From: Myrica gale
Lineage: Eukaryota; Streptophyta; Magnoliopsida; Fagales; Myricaceae
Reading direction: 5' to 3'
Assembly: GCA_963930655.1 (NCBI GenBank)
Contig: OZ005615.1
Span: 15,828,001 to 15,892,000, forward strand
DNA length: 64,000 nt
Shown here: positions 36,101 through 47,739 of the stretch, one piece after another
How the letters are laid out: the number at the start of each line of letters is the position of its first letter
Position numbering within the stretch: position 1 is the first letter of the stretch
The notes under the pieces: generated by a model
Database searches by the model: none
What the model was told of the DNA's origin: nothing
What the model saw: only the letters and a program-made list of their open reading frames with translations
Position numbers and translations under genes: made by a program

Positions 36101-37608
36101 CTGCTGTGTCTACCACCCATTCTGCATCCTGACTTCGCAACATGGAGACATTCTTCTTCACCAGTGGAGAGTAATGCACAATCTCTTGGAATGGTGACTA
36201 ATGCTTCACCGTCAGCCTTCTTTGACTGGTTGCTGGATTGGCCTTGCTCCCGTTGTAACTTCCGGCAGTGCTTCTTAATATGGCCTCGATGCCACAGTGA
36301 AAACATTTCATCTTGCCTTTTTGATGATAACTGCCTAAATTCTGGGATCTGCCTCTACTCCTACTCCTTCCCCTACTTCTCTCTCTACCACCTTGCTGGT
36401 GCCTTCCTTCAGTTACGAAGGCATGTGACTGGTCCATACCAAGCTCTTTTCTTCTGGCTTCCTCATTAAACAAGACATCCTTCACCATCACCATGGTAAG
36501 TTTGCCGTCTAGAGCCGAATTGCTAAGAGAGACCACCAATGTCTCCCAGCTGTCTGGTAGCGAACTGAGAAGCAGTAGAGCTTGTTCTTCATCGCCAAGA
36601 TTCAACGCTACGGTTGAAAGTTGGTTCACCAGGTTCTGAAACTCGCTGGTGTGTTCAGCAAAAGAGGTACCGCTCTTCAACTTCAAGTTTACAAGGCGTC
36701 TCATTAAGAGACCCTTATTCCGAGCGATCTTGGCCTGGTACATGTTCTCCAGGTTTTGTCATAGAATGTGTAGACATCTGTCTCCTGTGCAACATGATGG
36801 AATACACTATGGTCGATCCATTGTCTGATCTGGCCAATAGTTTTCTTGTTCGACTTTTTCCAATCTTTTTTCGGCGTATCATTTGCTTTTACTCTTTTTC
36901 TTCTATTAGACCGAACAAATCATTGCAATTTAGAAGATCTTCCATCGGGGTTTTCTAGATGGTGTAGTTGGTCGTCGTAAGCTTGATCATTGCACTAGAA
37001 CTTGAATCCTTCATGGATTCCGCCTTCAACACTAGCTCAAATGGCTTGTTGCTCTACGTTCGGAGTCGAATCTCACAAAACGGAGCCCACCCTTGTGTCC
37101 GGAACGGTCGAAATAGCTAGCAATAGGTTCGGTCCGGCCCAAAATGGACAAAAATTGGGCCAAAATGAACCAAACTCGAAACTGGAATATTCCCTCCAGA
37201 AACAGAATATTCCGTAAACTATAACGGAATATGCTGACAGCGTTAAACTATTATGTTACAGTTAACCCAAAAACTCGGTTTAGCTCAGCGAGGCGACTCG
37301 TCAGACCCGGTCAAGACCCGAGCCCGGTACTCTGATCTGCACCGACCTGAAGAAATGCTGGCACATGAGTAGACGAGCGTGGGAGCGCGTGACACGTGTA
37401 TCCGGTAGATAGCGGCACGTGGGACGTGTGTAGAGAGTACAGACACCCGCATAATCTTCTATCGGCGAGTGGGGGTGCGTACAACGTCGGTTTGGCCTCG
37501 AGTTTGTGCCGTTGTGCTCGTCTTGTCGTGAGGAATCTCCAGTCAGGTTCAAAATTTGATTTGGACGCAAATCTGACCTCGACCGAATTCACTAGCTCCG
37601 ATACCACA

Positions 37609-38043
37609 TGTTGAGCACAGAACGAAAAAAACACCAAACACAAGGAGTTCAATATTTAACGTGGTTTGACAATTTGCCTTTGTTCAGAGAGGAGAGAACT
37701 TTGATTTCAACGAATCAAGTGTTTACAACTCTCAACTCTCATAGCCACTCTTTGCAGCACTTCTCTCTATTTCTCAACTCACTTCACACTTCACCTCGCA
37801 CTCTACAATTTCACTCTTTCACGTTACATTGATTTATAGAGGAAGAACGAGAGTGTGAAAAGAAAAATACATTTGTCAAGATTTGCAACTGGGTGCAAAT
37901 CTTATTGAGCTGCTGCAGTTAATAAATTGCACGCCTGTCTCAACATTAAATGGAGATGTTGCTGTTGCAATTTAATGGAGATGCATGCGTGCTGCAAATC
38001 TTGACTTCGGGCGTGGTTTGGGTATGGAACACAAAAGTCAATA
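37609..38043 (-). repeat. 5' LTR of the Tnt1-like copia element
   Basis: On the plus strand it begins TGTTGAGCACAG next to the PBS and ends AAAAGTCAATA. It is a near-identical direct copy of 30877-31277 over their shared length. Confidence 0.85.
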
Positions 38044-39003
38044 GAGATAGGTGACAATTACGGGAGGAGATTAATGAAGGCATCTTTCAAGATTATTGGT
38101 GTTCTTTTAGGAGATCCAACCCAACTTATTGATCTTCTCTTCGGTAATTAGGTTGCCAGATAACATGTTTCCTTCTTAGCCAAATCGTTCCCCGTCTATA
38201 ACCTTCCTGCAATAAGTAAAAGAGTGTGTGTTTTGAATGTATTGCCTGATTATTAACTCTTTCCAAAGATAGCCTTGAATGAGAAAACTAATTACTTTAA
38301 TCTGTATGATTTTTCAGAGGTCTTTTACATCCTCTGCTCAGACGATAGAACAGACTAGGTTTTTGTTTTCTGCAGGATAGAATAGAGGAAGACGAGAAAT
38401 AAATAGGAAAACCTAACAATTCTAGACCATAGAGACAATTAAATTTAGGAAAAATTGTAAACTGCATGCATGTGGTTAAGGCCATTTTGCAATCGAGACT
38501 TGTGGATTTTGAGACATCGGGTTATTTTGTTTTGTATATGTTTCCATCATATGAACATAATGTGTAAAAGAACATATTTCAATATTCTTCCTATTCCTAC
38601 TTTAAACACGCACCTGTTGGCACACTAAAGGTTTTTTTTTTCCAGCTCACTGTTTTAGTGTTTTTTAAAACTTTCTTCCCCCGGGCGGGAGTGTCTGACT
38701 CTTTTGCTAACTTGTGGCCTATTTTATCTGTGGGACTTGACTTGTTAATTGGGTAATGAATTGAATTTCAAAAGTAGCCAGTGAGCTACATTGATACCTT
38801 GACTATATCTTCAATCTTTCCAACAATTACTTTCTTCCAAGCGAAAATCAAATCGACAAAAGATTAAAGATTAGTTTGAACAATTCCGAGACGTTGGCTA
38901 TACGTGAATGGAACACGTATTGAATATTCAACCCCCGACCCACACGGTCCGATACTCAAGTCTGCCTAAATCACCCTTATTCAGTGCGAAAGATGTCAAG
39001 AAT
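38044..39003. other. No gene or recognised repeat seen
   Basis: This is about 960 bases of AT-rich, non-coding sequence between the copia element and the hairpin element. It has short ORFs only, none with recognisable content. Confidence 0.5.
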
Positions 39004-39252
39004 TGTTAGAAATAAAAAAAATTTACCTTAGATAAATGAGACACCCAATTGTGAAAAACTCAATTGAATTTATTACATCTCATTTATGAAAATAAAAGAT
39101 TACAAGGGTGACTTATTTATAAGCCAAATTCTTCCAACACCCCACATTGCTAAGCAATGTGGGACTACACCACATTTCAAGGTGGACAAACCGACAAACC
39201 TTGAGTTTAGAGTTACAAAAATAATTACAGGAAAAAAAATAACAAAGATTGT

Positions 39253-39526
39253 CGGTACTGAGCCGGGAAGTCGCCGGTACTGAGCCGGATGGTTGCCCCG
39301 ATACTGAACCGGGAGGTTGCCGGTACTAAGCCGGATGGTCGCCAGTACTAAGCCGGATGGTCGCCAGTACTAAGCCGGTATTGAGCTAGATGATTGCCCG
39401 ATACTGAGCCGGGAAAGTTGCCGGTATCGAGTCGGGAGTGGCCGGTACCACGCCGGGAGGTTGCTGGTACTGAGCCAGGAAGATAGCCGGTACTGAGCCA
39501 GAAAATTGCCGAAACTGAGCCGGATG
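39253..39526. repeat. About 25-bp GC-rich minisatellite in the hairpin loop
   Basis: About eleven diverged units of the form GCCGGTACTGAGCCGGGAGG occupy the loop. One or two units also appear, in reverse orientation, in the short core at about 42640-42695 (CAACCATCCGACTTGGTACC), so the array belongs to the element. Confidence 0.85.
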
Positions 39527-39543
39527 TTGAAATGTGGTGTAGT

Positions 39544-42466
39544 CCCACTGTCACGCCCCAAACGCTAGCCCGAAGGGGGTTAATGACAACCGCGAACATC
39601 CACTTAATGAATGTTCTAGCATTTTCTCTTAATCTTGCAGCGAAATTTTTTTTTTATACAAACAACTAAGAGAGACAGGCCAAAGAGATTTACTTAAACT
39701 TCAACTTACACAATCGACTACAACGGTAATGGTGTAAGCAATAGCATGGCTGCATGGCCGAGATACAAGATCTAAGGGATTCCACAAAACTTCTTCATAT
39801 TGACTTACTCATAACATCTTCACATTACACCCTGAATCCTTATATACATTACAATATTGTTTAGTATCTTGCTGCCTCAGTATGAGATCAAGCACTCTTA
39901 GGGCTTTATGTACATTCCCATTGGCCTATGACCAAAAACATTACAATCTACTACTTACTCAGTCAGGAAACCCTCAGGACTCTTGTCACCTGGCAAACCT
40001 GGAATGATACATTTTGCAAACTGTGAGTCAACGACTCAGTAAGAAAAAGAACTTGTAAAATTATAAACTTGACCTTATAAACTTGTAAACATGAACTTGA
40101 ATTCATAATCTTGTAATCATGCACTAGTACCATAGCTTGAAAACATGACTTAAAATCATGAACTTGTAAACATAATGTGCTTCATGCGTGATCATGACTT
40201 CTTGATGTGCATGTATGCTTCATGTGTGCATATGCACATGCACTTGCTCTTGAAAATGTAAGTTTGCACTTGTAACATTCATGCTCTTGTACTTAAAATG
40301 ACACTTGGTCCTTGGAAAGTATTTTCTTCTTGACTTGTGGGCTACATACTCTCCATTTACCCCTGAAGTCAGGGTTGTGCGTTCCCGTTGGAACTGTCCC
40401 CTATTTCCCTTGGGGACCTTACATTTGGTCGAGCTAGCACACCTTCTCGCATTCGTCCTTCAGTAGCTAGACACGACCCTTGGAGGTCCACACCTTCACG
40501 TAAACGTCCTTCAGTGTGGTTGCACAGTATGGATGTACCTTCTTAACTTGGTACGGTACCGACCAAAGCTCCTTACTTAACTTGTCATAAAAACTCTCAT
40601 ACTTCCATTTGCATAAAGATTTTTTTCATGCTTTCATGCAAATACTCATGTCATGTCATGCTTGATAAAAAGAGAGTTCAGGCTTGCTTGTGATGACATG
40701 CTTGTTCATGTAAATCCATGTTGTGTACCATTCCAGTTTTCATAAAAGTGTAAGTTTTCACTTCCCTCGATCCTCTCGATCTTAGAATGGGTCTTCCCCT
40801 ACAAGTGAGTTACTTTCGTTACTTAACACTTAAGGATAAACATTCAAATAGAACACACGAGAAGAAATACTTATTAACATTTCGGTTTTCCAAAAGTACG
40901 CACCTTTGAAAATATGATTTCATTTACAAAACATTTCTTTGCTTAGCTTCATAAAACAATTGAAGAGAAGCAATTAAAGACAGACATCAACATCTCCAGT
41001 AAGGTTGCTAAAGGGACCACTATGTAATCCACTCAATCAACTAGGTGCACTGATTCTTCCCATTGACATCATCGATTTCAAGCCTATTCTTGAAATTCAA
41101 TAACAACTCATGCTAAGAATTTCAAGCCAAAATAGCAACCTACATAAGTCCTCTAGCTTAATACCACTCATACAATACTTTACATCATACCATGCTTGGA
41201 CTAATGTTTATCGAATTCCCGCAATCCTAACCACAATAATTTCATAACTAAGTTTGGTTAACTAGTCTCAATGTTAGGGTTTCACAAGTCTTCAATAGGA
41301 AATACAAAAACTCAATATGTCTGAAATTTAACAGGTCCCACTGGAGCTCCTGTCGAGCACTAGTCGAGCGCCAACTTACTGTCCAACTTCCATCAATCCT
41401 CACTCGAGCGGCAGTCGAGCGCCAACTCTCTGTGTGGAATTCCCCAAGGCCGCTCGAGCACCTGTCGAGCGTTGGTCAAACGACGAGACACTATCACTCA
41501 TTTCCTTGAGGCTGCTCGAGCGCCTGACGCACGCTGGTCGAGCGCGATGTTATCTAAAAAACAGGGTGCTAAAAATCTTTCTATTCCAACACCCTAATTA
41601 TGATCCCTAGCTTGATTCTTCTGACCATAAACAATTCCATACACTCTAATACATGCCTAAACAATGTCCAATTCAAAGTTTACAACAAAACCATGATTCA
41701 TCCTCAAACTAAGCTATTGCATTTATCGCTCTTCTCTTGGTCTTTTTATCAAACACCTAGGGTTCATAAATGGTTTCTCTTGAGTATGATTTCCCAGATC
41801 TGACCACATTTCCCATGGTTTCATGTACAACCTATAACAACCTATACTACCCTTAAAACTTACTAGATCTGTACTTTCTTCAAAGAAACACACATGAACA
41901 CAAGGAGAAAACCAAACAAACACCACAACCAACAACCATTAAAACAAAGAAGAAGAAAAATGGGAAAGAAATGGGGCTGGTCGGCCAACAAGGGCCGAAA
42001 TCCCTCACCTCTTTCTCTATCTCCTTCTTTTCTTCTTCTTCTTCTTCTCTTCTTCTCTTCTGCGGGTGGGCTAGGGCAAAGGGTGTTTTGAAAAAAACCG
42101 GTAGAGAGGGGGGGCTTGTACGTGAGACTTGGGGGAAGGAAAAGGCAAAACTGCCCTTCCCTCCTTTTCCTTCAATTTTCTTTTATTTCCTTTTTCTGAC
42201 ACTACACAAAACTACTCTAACATGCTTCCTCATTTTTATTCCAATGACTCACATATTATCCAAGATTAAAGCCCCTAATTAAATCTTACAAATATTGCAA
42301 ACAATATAACATTTAAATCATAACTTAAGACGCATAAAAAAAATTCCTCCTATACATGATTTTAGATCAAGTCAACCATATATGTCTTTCTCAATAATTA
42401 AAGCACAACTTAAGGAGTCATAATTCTTTTACAATGATAGAAATAAGGTCGGGGTCTCACACCCAC
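39544..42466 (-). mobile_element. Large solo LTR, antisense copy, with CCCAC target duplication
   Basis: The element is 39549-42461 (2,913 bp), from TGTCACGCCCCAAAC to GGTCGGGGTCTCACA. CCCAC is at 39544-39548 and 42462-42466. It sits in the right arm of the hairpin element. The GCTCGAGCG-rich stretch 41350-41550 is shared with the sense copy at 58250-58440. It contains the conserved module at 39999-40736. Confidence 0.9.
42031..42058. repeat. (TTC)n-rich tract
   Basis: A short imperfect TTC run lies in the large LTR. It is a simple sequence. Confidence 0.8.
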
Positions 42467-42816
42467 ATTGCTTAGGGTGTTGGAAGATTTTGCCTTATAA
42501 ATAAGCCACCCTTGTAATCTTTTATTTTCATAAATGAGATGTAATAAATTCAATTGGGTTTTTCACAATTGGGTGTCTCATTTATCAAAGGTGAAATTTT
42601 TATTTCTAACATGGTATCAAAGCAAGGTTTTCGGCTTTAGTCCGGTTACCTTCTAGCAACCATCCGACTTGGTACCGGCTTTCTCCCGGCTTTAATACCA
42701 TGTTAGAAATAAACAAAAATTAAACTTTGATAAGTGAGAAATGTAATAAATCCATTTCAATATTATGGATGTCTCACTTATCAAAGTTTAATTTTTGTTT
42801 ATTTCTAACAAAGAAT

Positions 42817-43314
42817 ATGACAGGAGAAAAATAAAGGTCGACACATCTGCTGTTTTGATTCGTCTGATCGAAAGCGGTGAACAAAATGGTTGTAAACCGG
42901 CCCAAAATTCTAGTGCTTCGGTTCTGGGAGTCTCATGTCATAAGAATTTATACTATATTGCCGTGATTGGCTAGTAAAGATTTCCTCTAGCTGAATTTTT
43001 TGAGCTTATAGACTTTTTAGTTGCCGGAAAAAATAACAACACAAAAAAAGGGGAAAAGACTTTTTTTTTTAAAAGTGGAGTACTGTTAAAGATTTGGTGC
43101 TCAGGAGAAACAAAGGGTTTTTTTTGGGTGAGCATGCAGCGTCTTCCTTTAGTACTCCCGAATACAAAGCCTAATTAATTGAGCATCGGAGAGCATCCGG
43201 CAGGTTTTGATACTCCAGTCTATCCAACTATGGGACCAAGATAATTTTTTCTGTAATTTTTTGCGGGAATTGCACTATAAACACAACATGTAGATCTCCT
43301 TATATGACTCATCT
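42817..43314. other. No gene seen
   Basis: About 500 bases of unassigned AT-rich sequence with poly(T) and poly(A) runs lie between the hairpin element and the CACTA end. Confidence 0.5.
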
Positions 43315-43786
43315 CACTACAACAAATATAGTTTTAGGTGACAAACTTTTGGGTGTGAAACCAAATTTTGTCACCTAAAGTGGACTTTCTATGACAAAAT
43401 ATTAATTTTGCCACCCAAAATCATCCAGGAACGCCAAAACCGTCTGGACCGGTCAAACATACGTTCGGAATTGTGACAACATAAACGCGTCGCGAATGAG
43501 TGACGATACAACTCGTCACAAAAAACAAACTTAAGTCCGGACGCACAATAACCAATTCGAACTCTATGTAGAGTGACAAATTCCAAATCGTCGTAACTGA
43601 GTGACAATTAAAATCGTCACAATTTTTACAATACCGTCCAGAATTGTTTTGTAACACGTTCGAACGGACATTGCCTGACAAATAATAATCGTCAGGATAT
43701 AGTGAGAAATTAAAAATCATCATGAACAATCTATTATGTCCGGACATTATCAACAACGTTCCAACGAATGTATTTTCTGACACCAA
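43315..43786 (+). mobile_element. CACTA (En/Spm-like) element end
   Basis: It begins CACTACAACAAATATAG, the CACTA terminal repeat. It has many subterminal short repeats in both orientations (GTGACAA, TCGTCAC, GTCCGGAC types), which are transposase-binding arrays in this superfamily. No matching terminus TTTGTTGTAGTG is seen nearby, so only one end or a deletion derivative is present. It abuts copia integrase sequence at 43787. Confidence 0.65.
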
Positions 43787-44204
43787 GACTTTCAGTCCTT
43801 GTTGACCCCATTAAATCCATATGCAATAATTCTACACACTCAGAAATACGTATGCTAGTTGTATTTTTATGAGATGTTCTAATTTATTTACCATGTTGAC
43901 AGGGTCCACATACTTTGTCAACTATCTTAGCTAGTTTAGGAACACAATCAACTAGATTAGAAATGTTCGATAAGTCTCGATAATTTAAGCAACCTAATAT
44001 TTGATGCCAAATATGAGATACGTCAATTTTAGAGTTATTGCAAGATACATCATCATCAATAACTACTCCATAACAATTATTCGTTGTACGAGATCCACTA
44101 AAAATAGATTTACCATTAGAGTTAATCACTGAGCATTTATTTTTAGTGAATTTAACATCAAGACCAAAATCACATATCTGACTTATACTTAATAAATTTG
44201 ATTT
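43787..44204 (-). mobile_element. Copia fragment: GAG-pre-integrase to integrase start
   Basis: Minus-strand translation shows LLSISQICDFGLDVKF, WHQILGCLNYRDLS, DKVCGPCQHGK (the GAG-pre-integrase and zinc-binding region) and HMDLMGSTRTES, the start of integrase. It is the downstream part of the fossil whose protease lies at 47308-47660. Confidence 0.75.
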
Positions 44205-45412
44205 GGAGAAATGTCTTAGTTCAGTCCCCCTAAGTTAAAAAAATTGCAATTTATGTCCTATAACTATGAAACATTTGCAATTTTCTTCCTCTGTCAAATT
44301 TCCCGTTATAATCGATGAAACTCAGCCTCACATGCATCGCACACGCTGGAAGCTCATCTGAATTTCCCGAATTTCCCTTCATAAGTGAGAGCCAAATGAC
44401 TCTCGTATGCCCTTGAGATCCCAGATTCGTTTGCCCCAAATTTTATTTGCCGCCATTTTTCCTCCGTCACTCGAAAGTCTTGCGTGTGAACCCTAACACC
44501 CAATCTCTGATCAGTTGACCCAGTCACCGTTGAACATCGAAAGACCTGCGCTGAGTTGGAGTGCATTTCAAACAAAGCCCTAGAGGAGGATGACGCTTGA
44601 GATTTCGACTCGTATACGGTATACCCTAAATCCCCGTTGAATCCATTGCTTATTTTCTGTAGGTTGAGCTTGCAGATTATTCTGATTGGGTTGATTAGGA
44701 TGAATGAAGATGGATAAAGGGAAGTTGGTTTTCTGAGTCCTTGTCGAGTGTGCTTTGTTTGAACATTTGATATGCAAATGTATGACATTGTGTATTTATA
44801 TGGGTTTATTTCGGGTCTTGATTGTGATGTAGTATTACAAAATTAACAATTTTATTCTGCTTTTCAATGCTGGGCGACAAGTTTTTTGTTGTGGTCCCTT
44901 TGTTGTCATTATCTATGGACCCTTTGTTGTCATTATCTGTGGTCCTAGACTGTTTTCTGTAGTACTGAATGTGGAACTTCGTGGACCAGTTTCAAATAAA
45001 AAAGTGGAACTTCGTGGAAATGTTGAACCAGAATGTTTTGGGAAACTAGAATTATATTATTTGGGATGTTATAAAAAAAATTCTTATTGATACAATCAGA
45101 TATGGTATTATATTAATTTGGGGTGTTAATTAAATTTCTTCAACCATATATGGTATATATACGAGTGTTTTTCAACTACACAAAGTATGACTGCTAAAAT
45201 AACTAATAATGTTTTTCAACTATACAATGCATGACTATTAAGAGCTAGAACTAGTGCACCAAGTGGAAGTTGCACCATCTATCTGTTATTCAACTATACA
45301 ATGCATGATTGTTAAAACTAACTTATAATGTACACACTATTAAGAGCTAGAACTAGTGCTCATATATACACTTTTACACTCACTTGTCCTGCTTTGCTTA
45401 CAACTGCTGCAG

Positions 45413-45517
45413 ATTTGGGTTCCATCAAACCCTAGAGGTGCAGAAATACTACCTTTAGGAATTGTTGAGGTTGAGTCAGATTTCAACCTACGGAGATTGT
45501 GGGGTAATCCCAGTGAG
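45413..45517 (+). pseudogene. Exon-like captured segment in the Mutator-like element
   Basis: The segment is preceded by CTGCTGCAG and followed by GTGTGT. One frame is open for exactly 35 codons (IWVPSNPRGAEILPLGIV, then LRRLWGNPSE). The family is not recognised. It was probably moved with neighbouring exons from a host gene. Confidence 0.4.
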
Positions 45518-46550
45518 GTGTGTATTCTTATCAAGGGCTTAAATGAGGTATGTTGTTACGACTGTTTTTTATAGATCTTGCATTTACTTTGAACTTGACC
45601 TTGTGAGAGATTGGTTTTGCTTGTCAGGGAATGATATTTTTGTTGTGATAGTTATAGTAGAGAAATTGTTTTGGATGTCAGAGAATGATATTGTTGTTGT
45701 GATTCTGAAGTAGAAAAATTGCTTTGCTTTGCATGCCAAAGAATGAAATTTTGAAGAGTGACGATTTTATTTTCTTGAACATTATTATAGGTACATACGT
45801 ATATAGGCGTATACTGTTGGGTGTTTGCTGAAGTTTGTTTCTTGTGGAAACTGTCTCTCAAGTATGTTGTAGTCTATTTTCTTTTTCTGAACTTTGTCAT
45901 CAAGTATGTTGTTACACTTTTCTGTTTATAAAAATTGATGATATTGTTGTTGTGATTTTGAAGTTAGGGTTTTGCTTTTTTGCATGCCAAAAGAATGATA
46001 TATTTTGAATCAGTGATGATTTTATTTTTTGAGCGTTATTATAGGTCTGTATATTGTTTACTAATTACTCTAATTAATGATGCAACTTACTCGGAGTTGG
46101 AGACTATCACAGCTCCTATCGGAGTTCGCCTTACTCAAGGTTGTACCAGCAACGCCAACGGTAAGCATACTTATCAATTCTCAATTCTGGAACATAGTAT
46201 AATGTATGTTGCCTATCTAATACATAATTTTTCATGTTTTCAGAAAATACAATAAGAAAGGGGCTCCAGCTCTAGTGTCATATAGAGAGAGTTCAGATGT
46301 AGATCCTTCAAATGCGGTAGAGCCCCTACTATGACAGCGGTTGAGACAAGCCCCATGAAGGTGGAGTTGCAGAATCACCCTTCGTCCATATGGACACATC
46401 TTTAGATCTCTTCATGAAAAATAATTGTAGTGAGTGTCATCCTGCAATTAATTTACTATGTTATAATAAACACATGTTAAAGTAGAGTCAACCTTATTTA
46501 ACTCTAGTTAAAAAATCTGTACAATTCACAACAATACAAAAAGGCCCTAA

Positions 46551-46808
46551 ATGTTAAGACCAGAACTAACCTCGTACTTCACACAACCCCAGAATCTTCT
46601 ACAAAAATTTTCATCCGTGAAGGCAGTGGTTGAAATTGCTCTGAAGTGGGAAAAATATTTGCGGCCCTCCATCAAGGATGCACTTTGTACATTTCCAGAG
46701 CTACAAGTAGTATATGATTTGGACATTTCAAAGGATGAGGCTAAGACAAAACAAACTGACCCATTTTCATCTGTGAAAATTAACTCAACAATTGAACAAG
46801 AAAACTAA
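46551..46808 (+). pseudogene. Second captured coding segment
   Basis: There are 85 open codons, with TSYFTQPQNLLQKFSSVK, ALKWEKYLRPSIKDAL and ELQVVYDLDISKDEAK. The composition is that of a real globular protein, unlike the surrounding short frames. The family is not recognised. Confidence 0.4.
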
Positions 46809-47307
46809 CTATAACAATAAATTCACCTATGAATAATCTCCAGCTAAGAAATTGGCAAGCTTGAGAAGTCTAAGAAATGATTCACACCTTTCAATGCATT
46901 CCTTCAACAAATAAAAATGCATTCCTTCTAAGAAATCTAAGAATGAGCTAGATGGGAGGGGATATGGAGCAGGAGGAAGACTGAGAAGTAAACATACCTT
47001 AAAATATGCAAATGGAGAGGACGGGGAGGTCAGTTGGTTCCCGACGGGGTGTGGAGGATAGCTTCGGCAAATGGAGAGGACGGGGATGGCTTCTTCGACA
47101 AATAAAAATGTTGGATCTAAAACCATAAAACTCACAGGGCCAATTCGGGAATGGCAGGTGAGCTTCCAGCGTGTACGACGCTCATAAATGTATAGGACGA
47201 TAATTGTAAATGTTTCATAGCTATAGGACATAAATCGCAGTTTTTAAACTTAGGGGGACTGAAATGCAATTGACACAAACCTATGAGGTGAACTATGATA
47301 TTTTTCC

Positions 47308-47660
47308 ATTTGATTTTAAGCCTTGTACATAGAATAAATTAACAAAAATCAAACTTCCAGGGAAAGTTATAGATCCTTTACCAGGAATTTTAGCCTTGCT
47401 TCCATCTCCAAATGTTACAGCATCTCCTTTGTTATCCTTGAAAATTGTAAAGAGATTTTTGTATCACACATGTGTTTGGAGGAGCCCCTGTCAAGATACC
47501 AAATAAAATTTAACTTTGCCTTTAAGGCAATGTCTGCTATAAAATAAGTGTTAGTCTCTTTCTTTCTCCAAATCAACTTTCGATTAATAGCAGGACTTAG
47601 CTTTTGGTTTAAAGCCAAGATAACATACTTATTTGAATCATCAACTTATCAAATATGAAG
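47308..47660 (-). mobile_element. Copia fragment: protease region
   Basis: Minus-strand segments FIWYLDRGSSKHMCDTKI (the copia protease active-site region) and VTFGDGSKAKIPGKGSI run toward LLSISQ, which continues beyond the Mutator-like insertion at 44204. It is a broken fossil of the same copia copy. Confidence 0.75.
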
Positions 47661-47739
47661 TTCTCTTAAAAAACAAATTGTTGAATGACGACAATGACAA
47701 CCATGGGAAAACATGATTCCCAAGCGCATCGAAAGAACC

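Larger units (their letters stand above)
30877..38043 (-). mobile_element. Tnt1/Tork-like Ty1/copia element with both LTRs, interrupted
   Basis: Minus-strand copia element with LTRs at 30877-31277 (3' LTR, its outer edge incomplete) and 37609-38043 (5' LTR, 435 bp). The 5' LTR is next to a Met-tRNA PBS (rc TGGTATCGGAGC, about 37596-37607). A PPT (rc of CTCCCCCTCC) is at 31280. Domains in sense order are gag (about 36990-36200), protease (about 36150-35950), GAG-pre-integrase and integrase (about 35750-34860), RT (about 34500-33900; YVDDM near 34065) and RNase H (about 33600-33190). RT to RNase H is still one long open frame of 447 residues, but a handful of breaks elsewhere and the solo LTR 31368-33140 make it a fossil. 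Wording such as NGKRALKNKWVFKLK fits the Tnt1-like lineage. The LTRs are similar throughout, so insertion is fairly recent. Confidence 0.85.
38998..42816 (+). mobile_element. Small non-autonomous hairpin element with TRIM features
   Basis: The element spans 39004-42810 and is flanked by AAGAAT on both sides (38998-39003 and 42811-42816). Without the nested LTR 39549-42461 it is about 890 bp. Its first part (39004-42611) begins TGTTAGAAATAAA, ends ATTTCTAACA and is a long imperfect hairpin (arms of about 175 bases). It is followed by TGGTATCAAAGC (42612-42623), a Met-tRNA PBS, about 89 bases of internal sequence, and a 110-bp copy TGTTAGAAATAAAC...TTTCTAACA (42701-42810). LTR-PBS-short core-LTR is the plan of TRIM elements, but the two LTR-like parts differ in length (about 690 and 110 bp). 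It has no coding capacity. Confidence 0.7.
44196..47316. mobile_element. Mutator-like element with 9-bp duplication and gene-like exons
   Basis: The element is 44205-47307 (3,103 bp), flanked by ATTTGATTT at 44196-44204 and 47308-47316, splitting copia sequence. Long terminal inverted repeats of about 180 bases share CAGTCCCCCTAAGTT, TATGTCCTATA, TATGAAACATTT and CACGCTGGAAGCTCA. No transposase (MURA) is visible, so it is non-autonomous. The interior carries exon-like pieces: 45413-45517 (AG before, GT after, 35 open codons), one ending at 46160 before GTAAGC, and an open stretch at about 46551-46808 (KFSSVKAVVEIALKWEKYL). This is the pattern of a Pack-MULE that captured host gene segments; I do not recognise the parent gene. 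Confidence 0.75.

Noticed and set aside
39241-39530. CRISPR-like array of GC-rich repeats
   Set aside because: Units are contiguous without unique spacers, diverged, and part of a plant hairpin element; it is a minisatellite.
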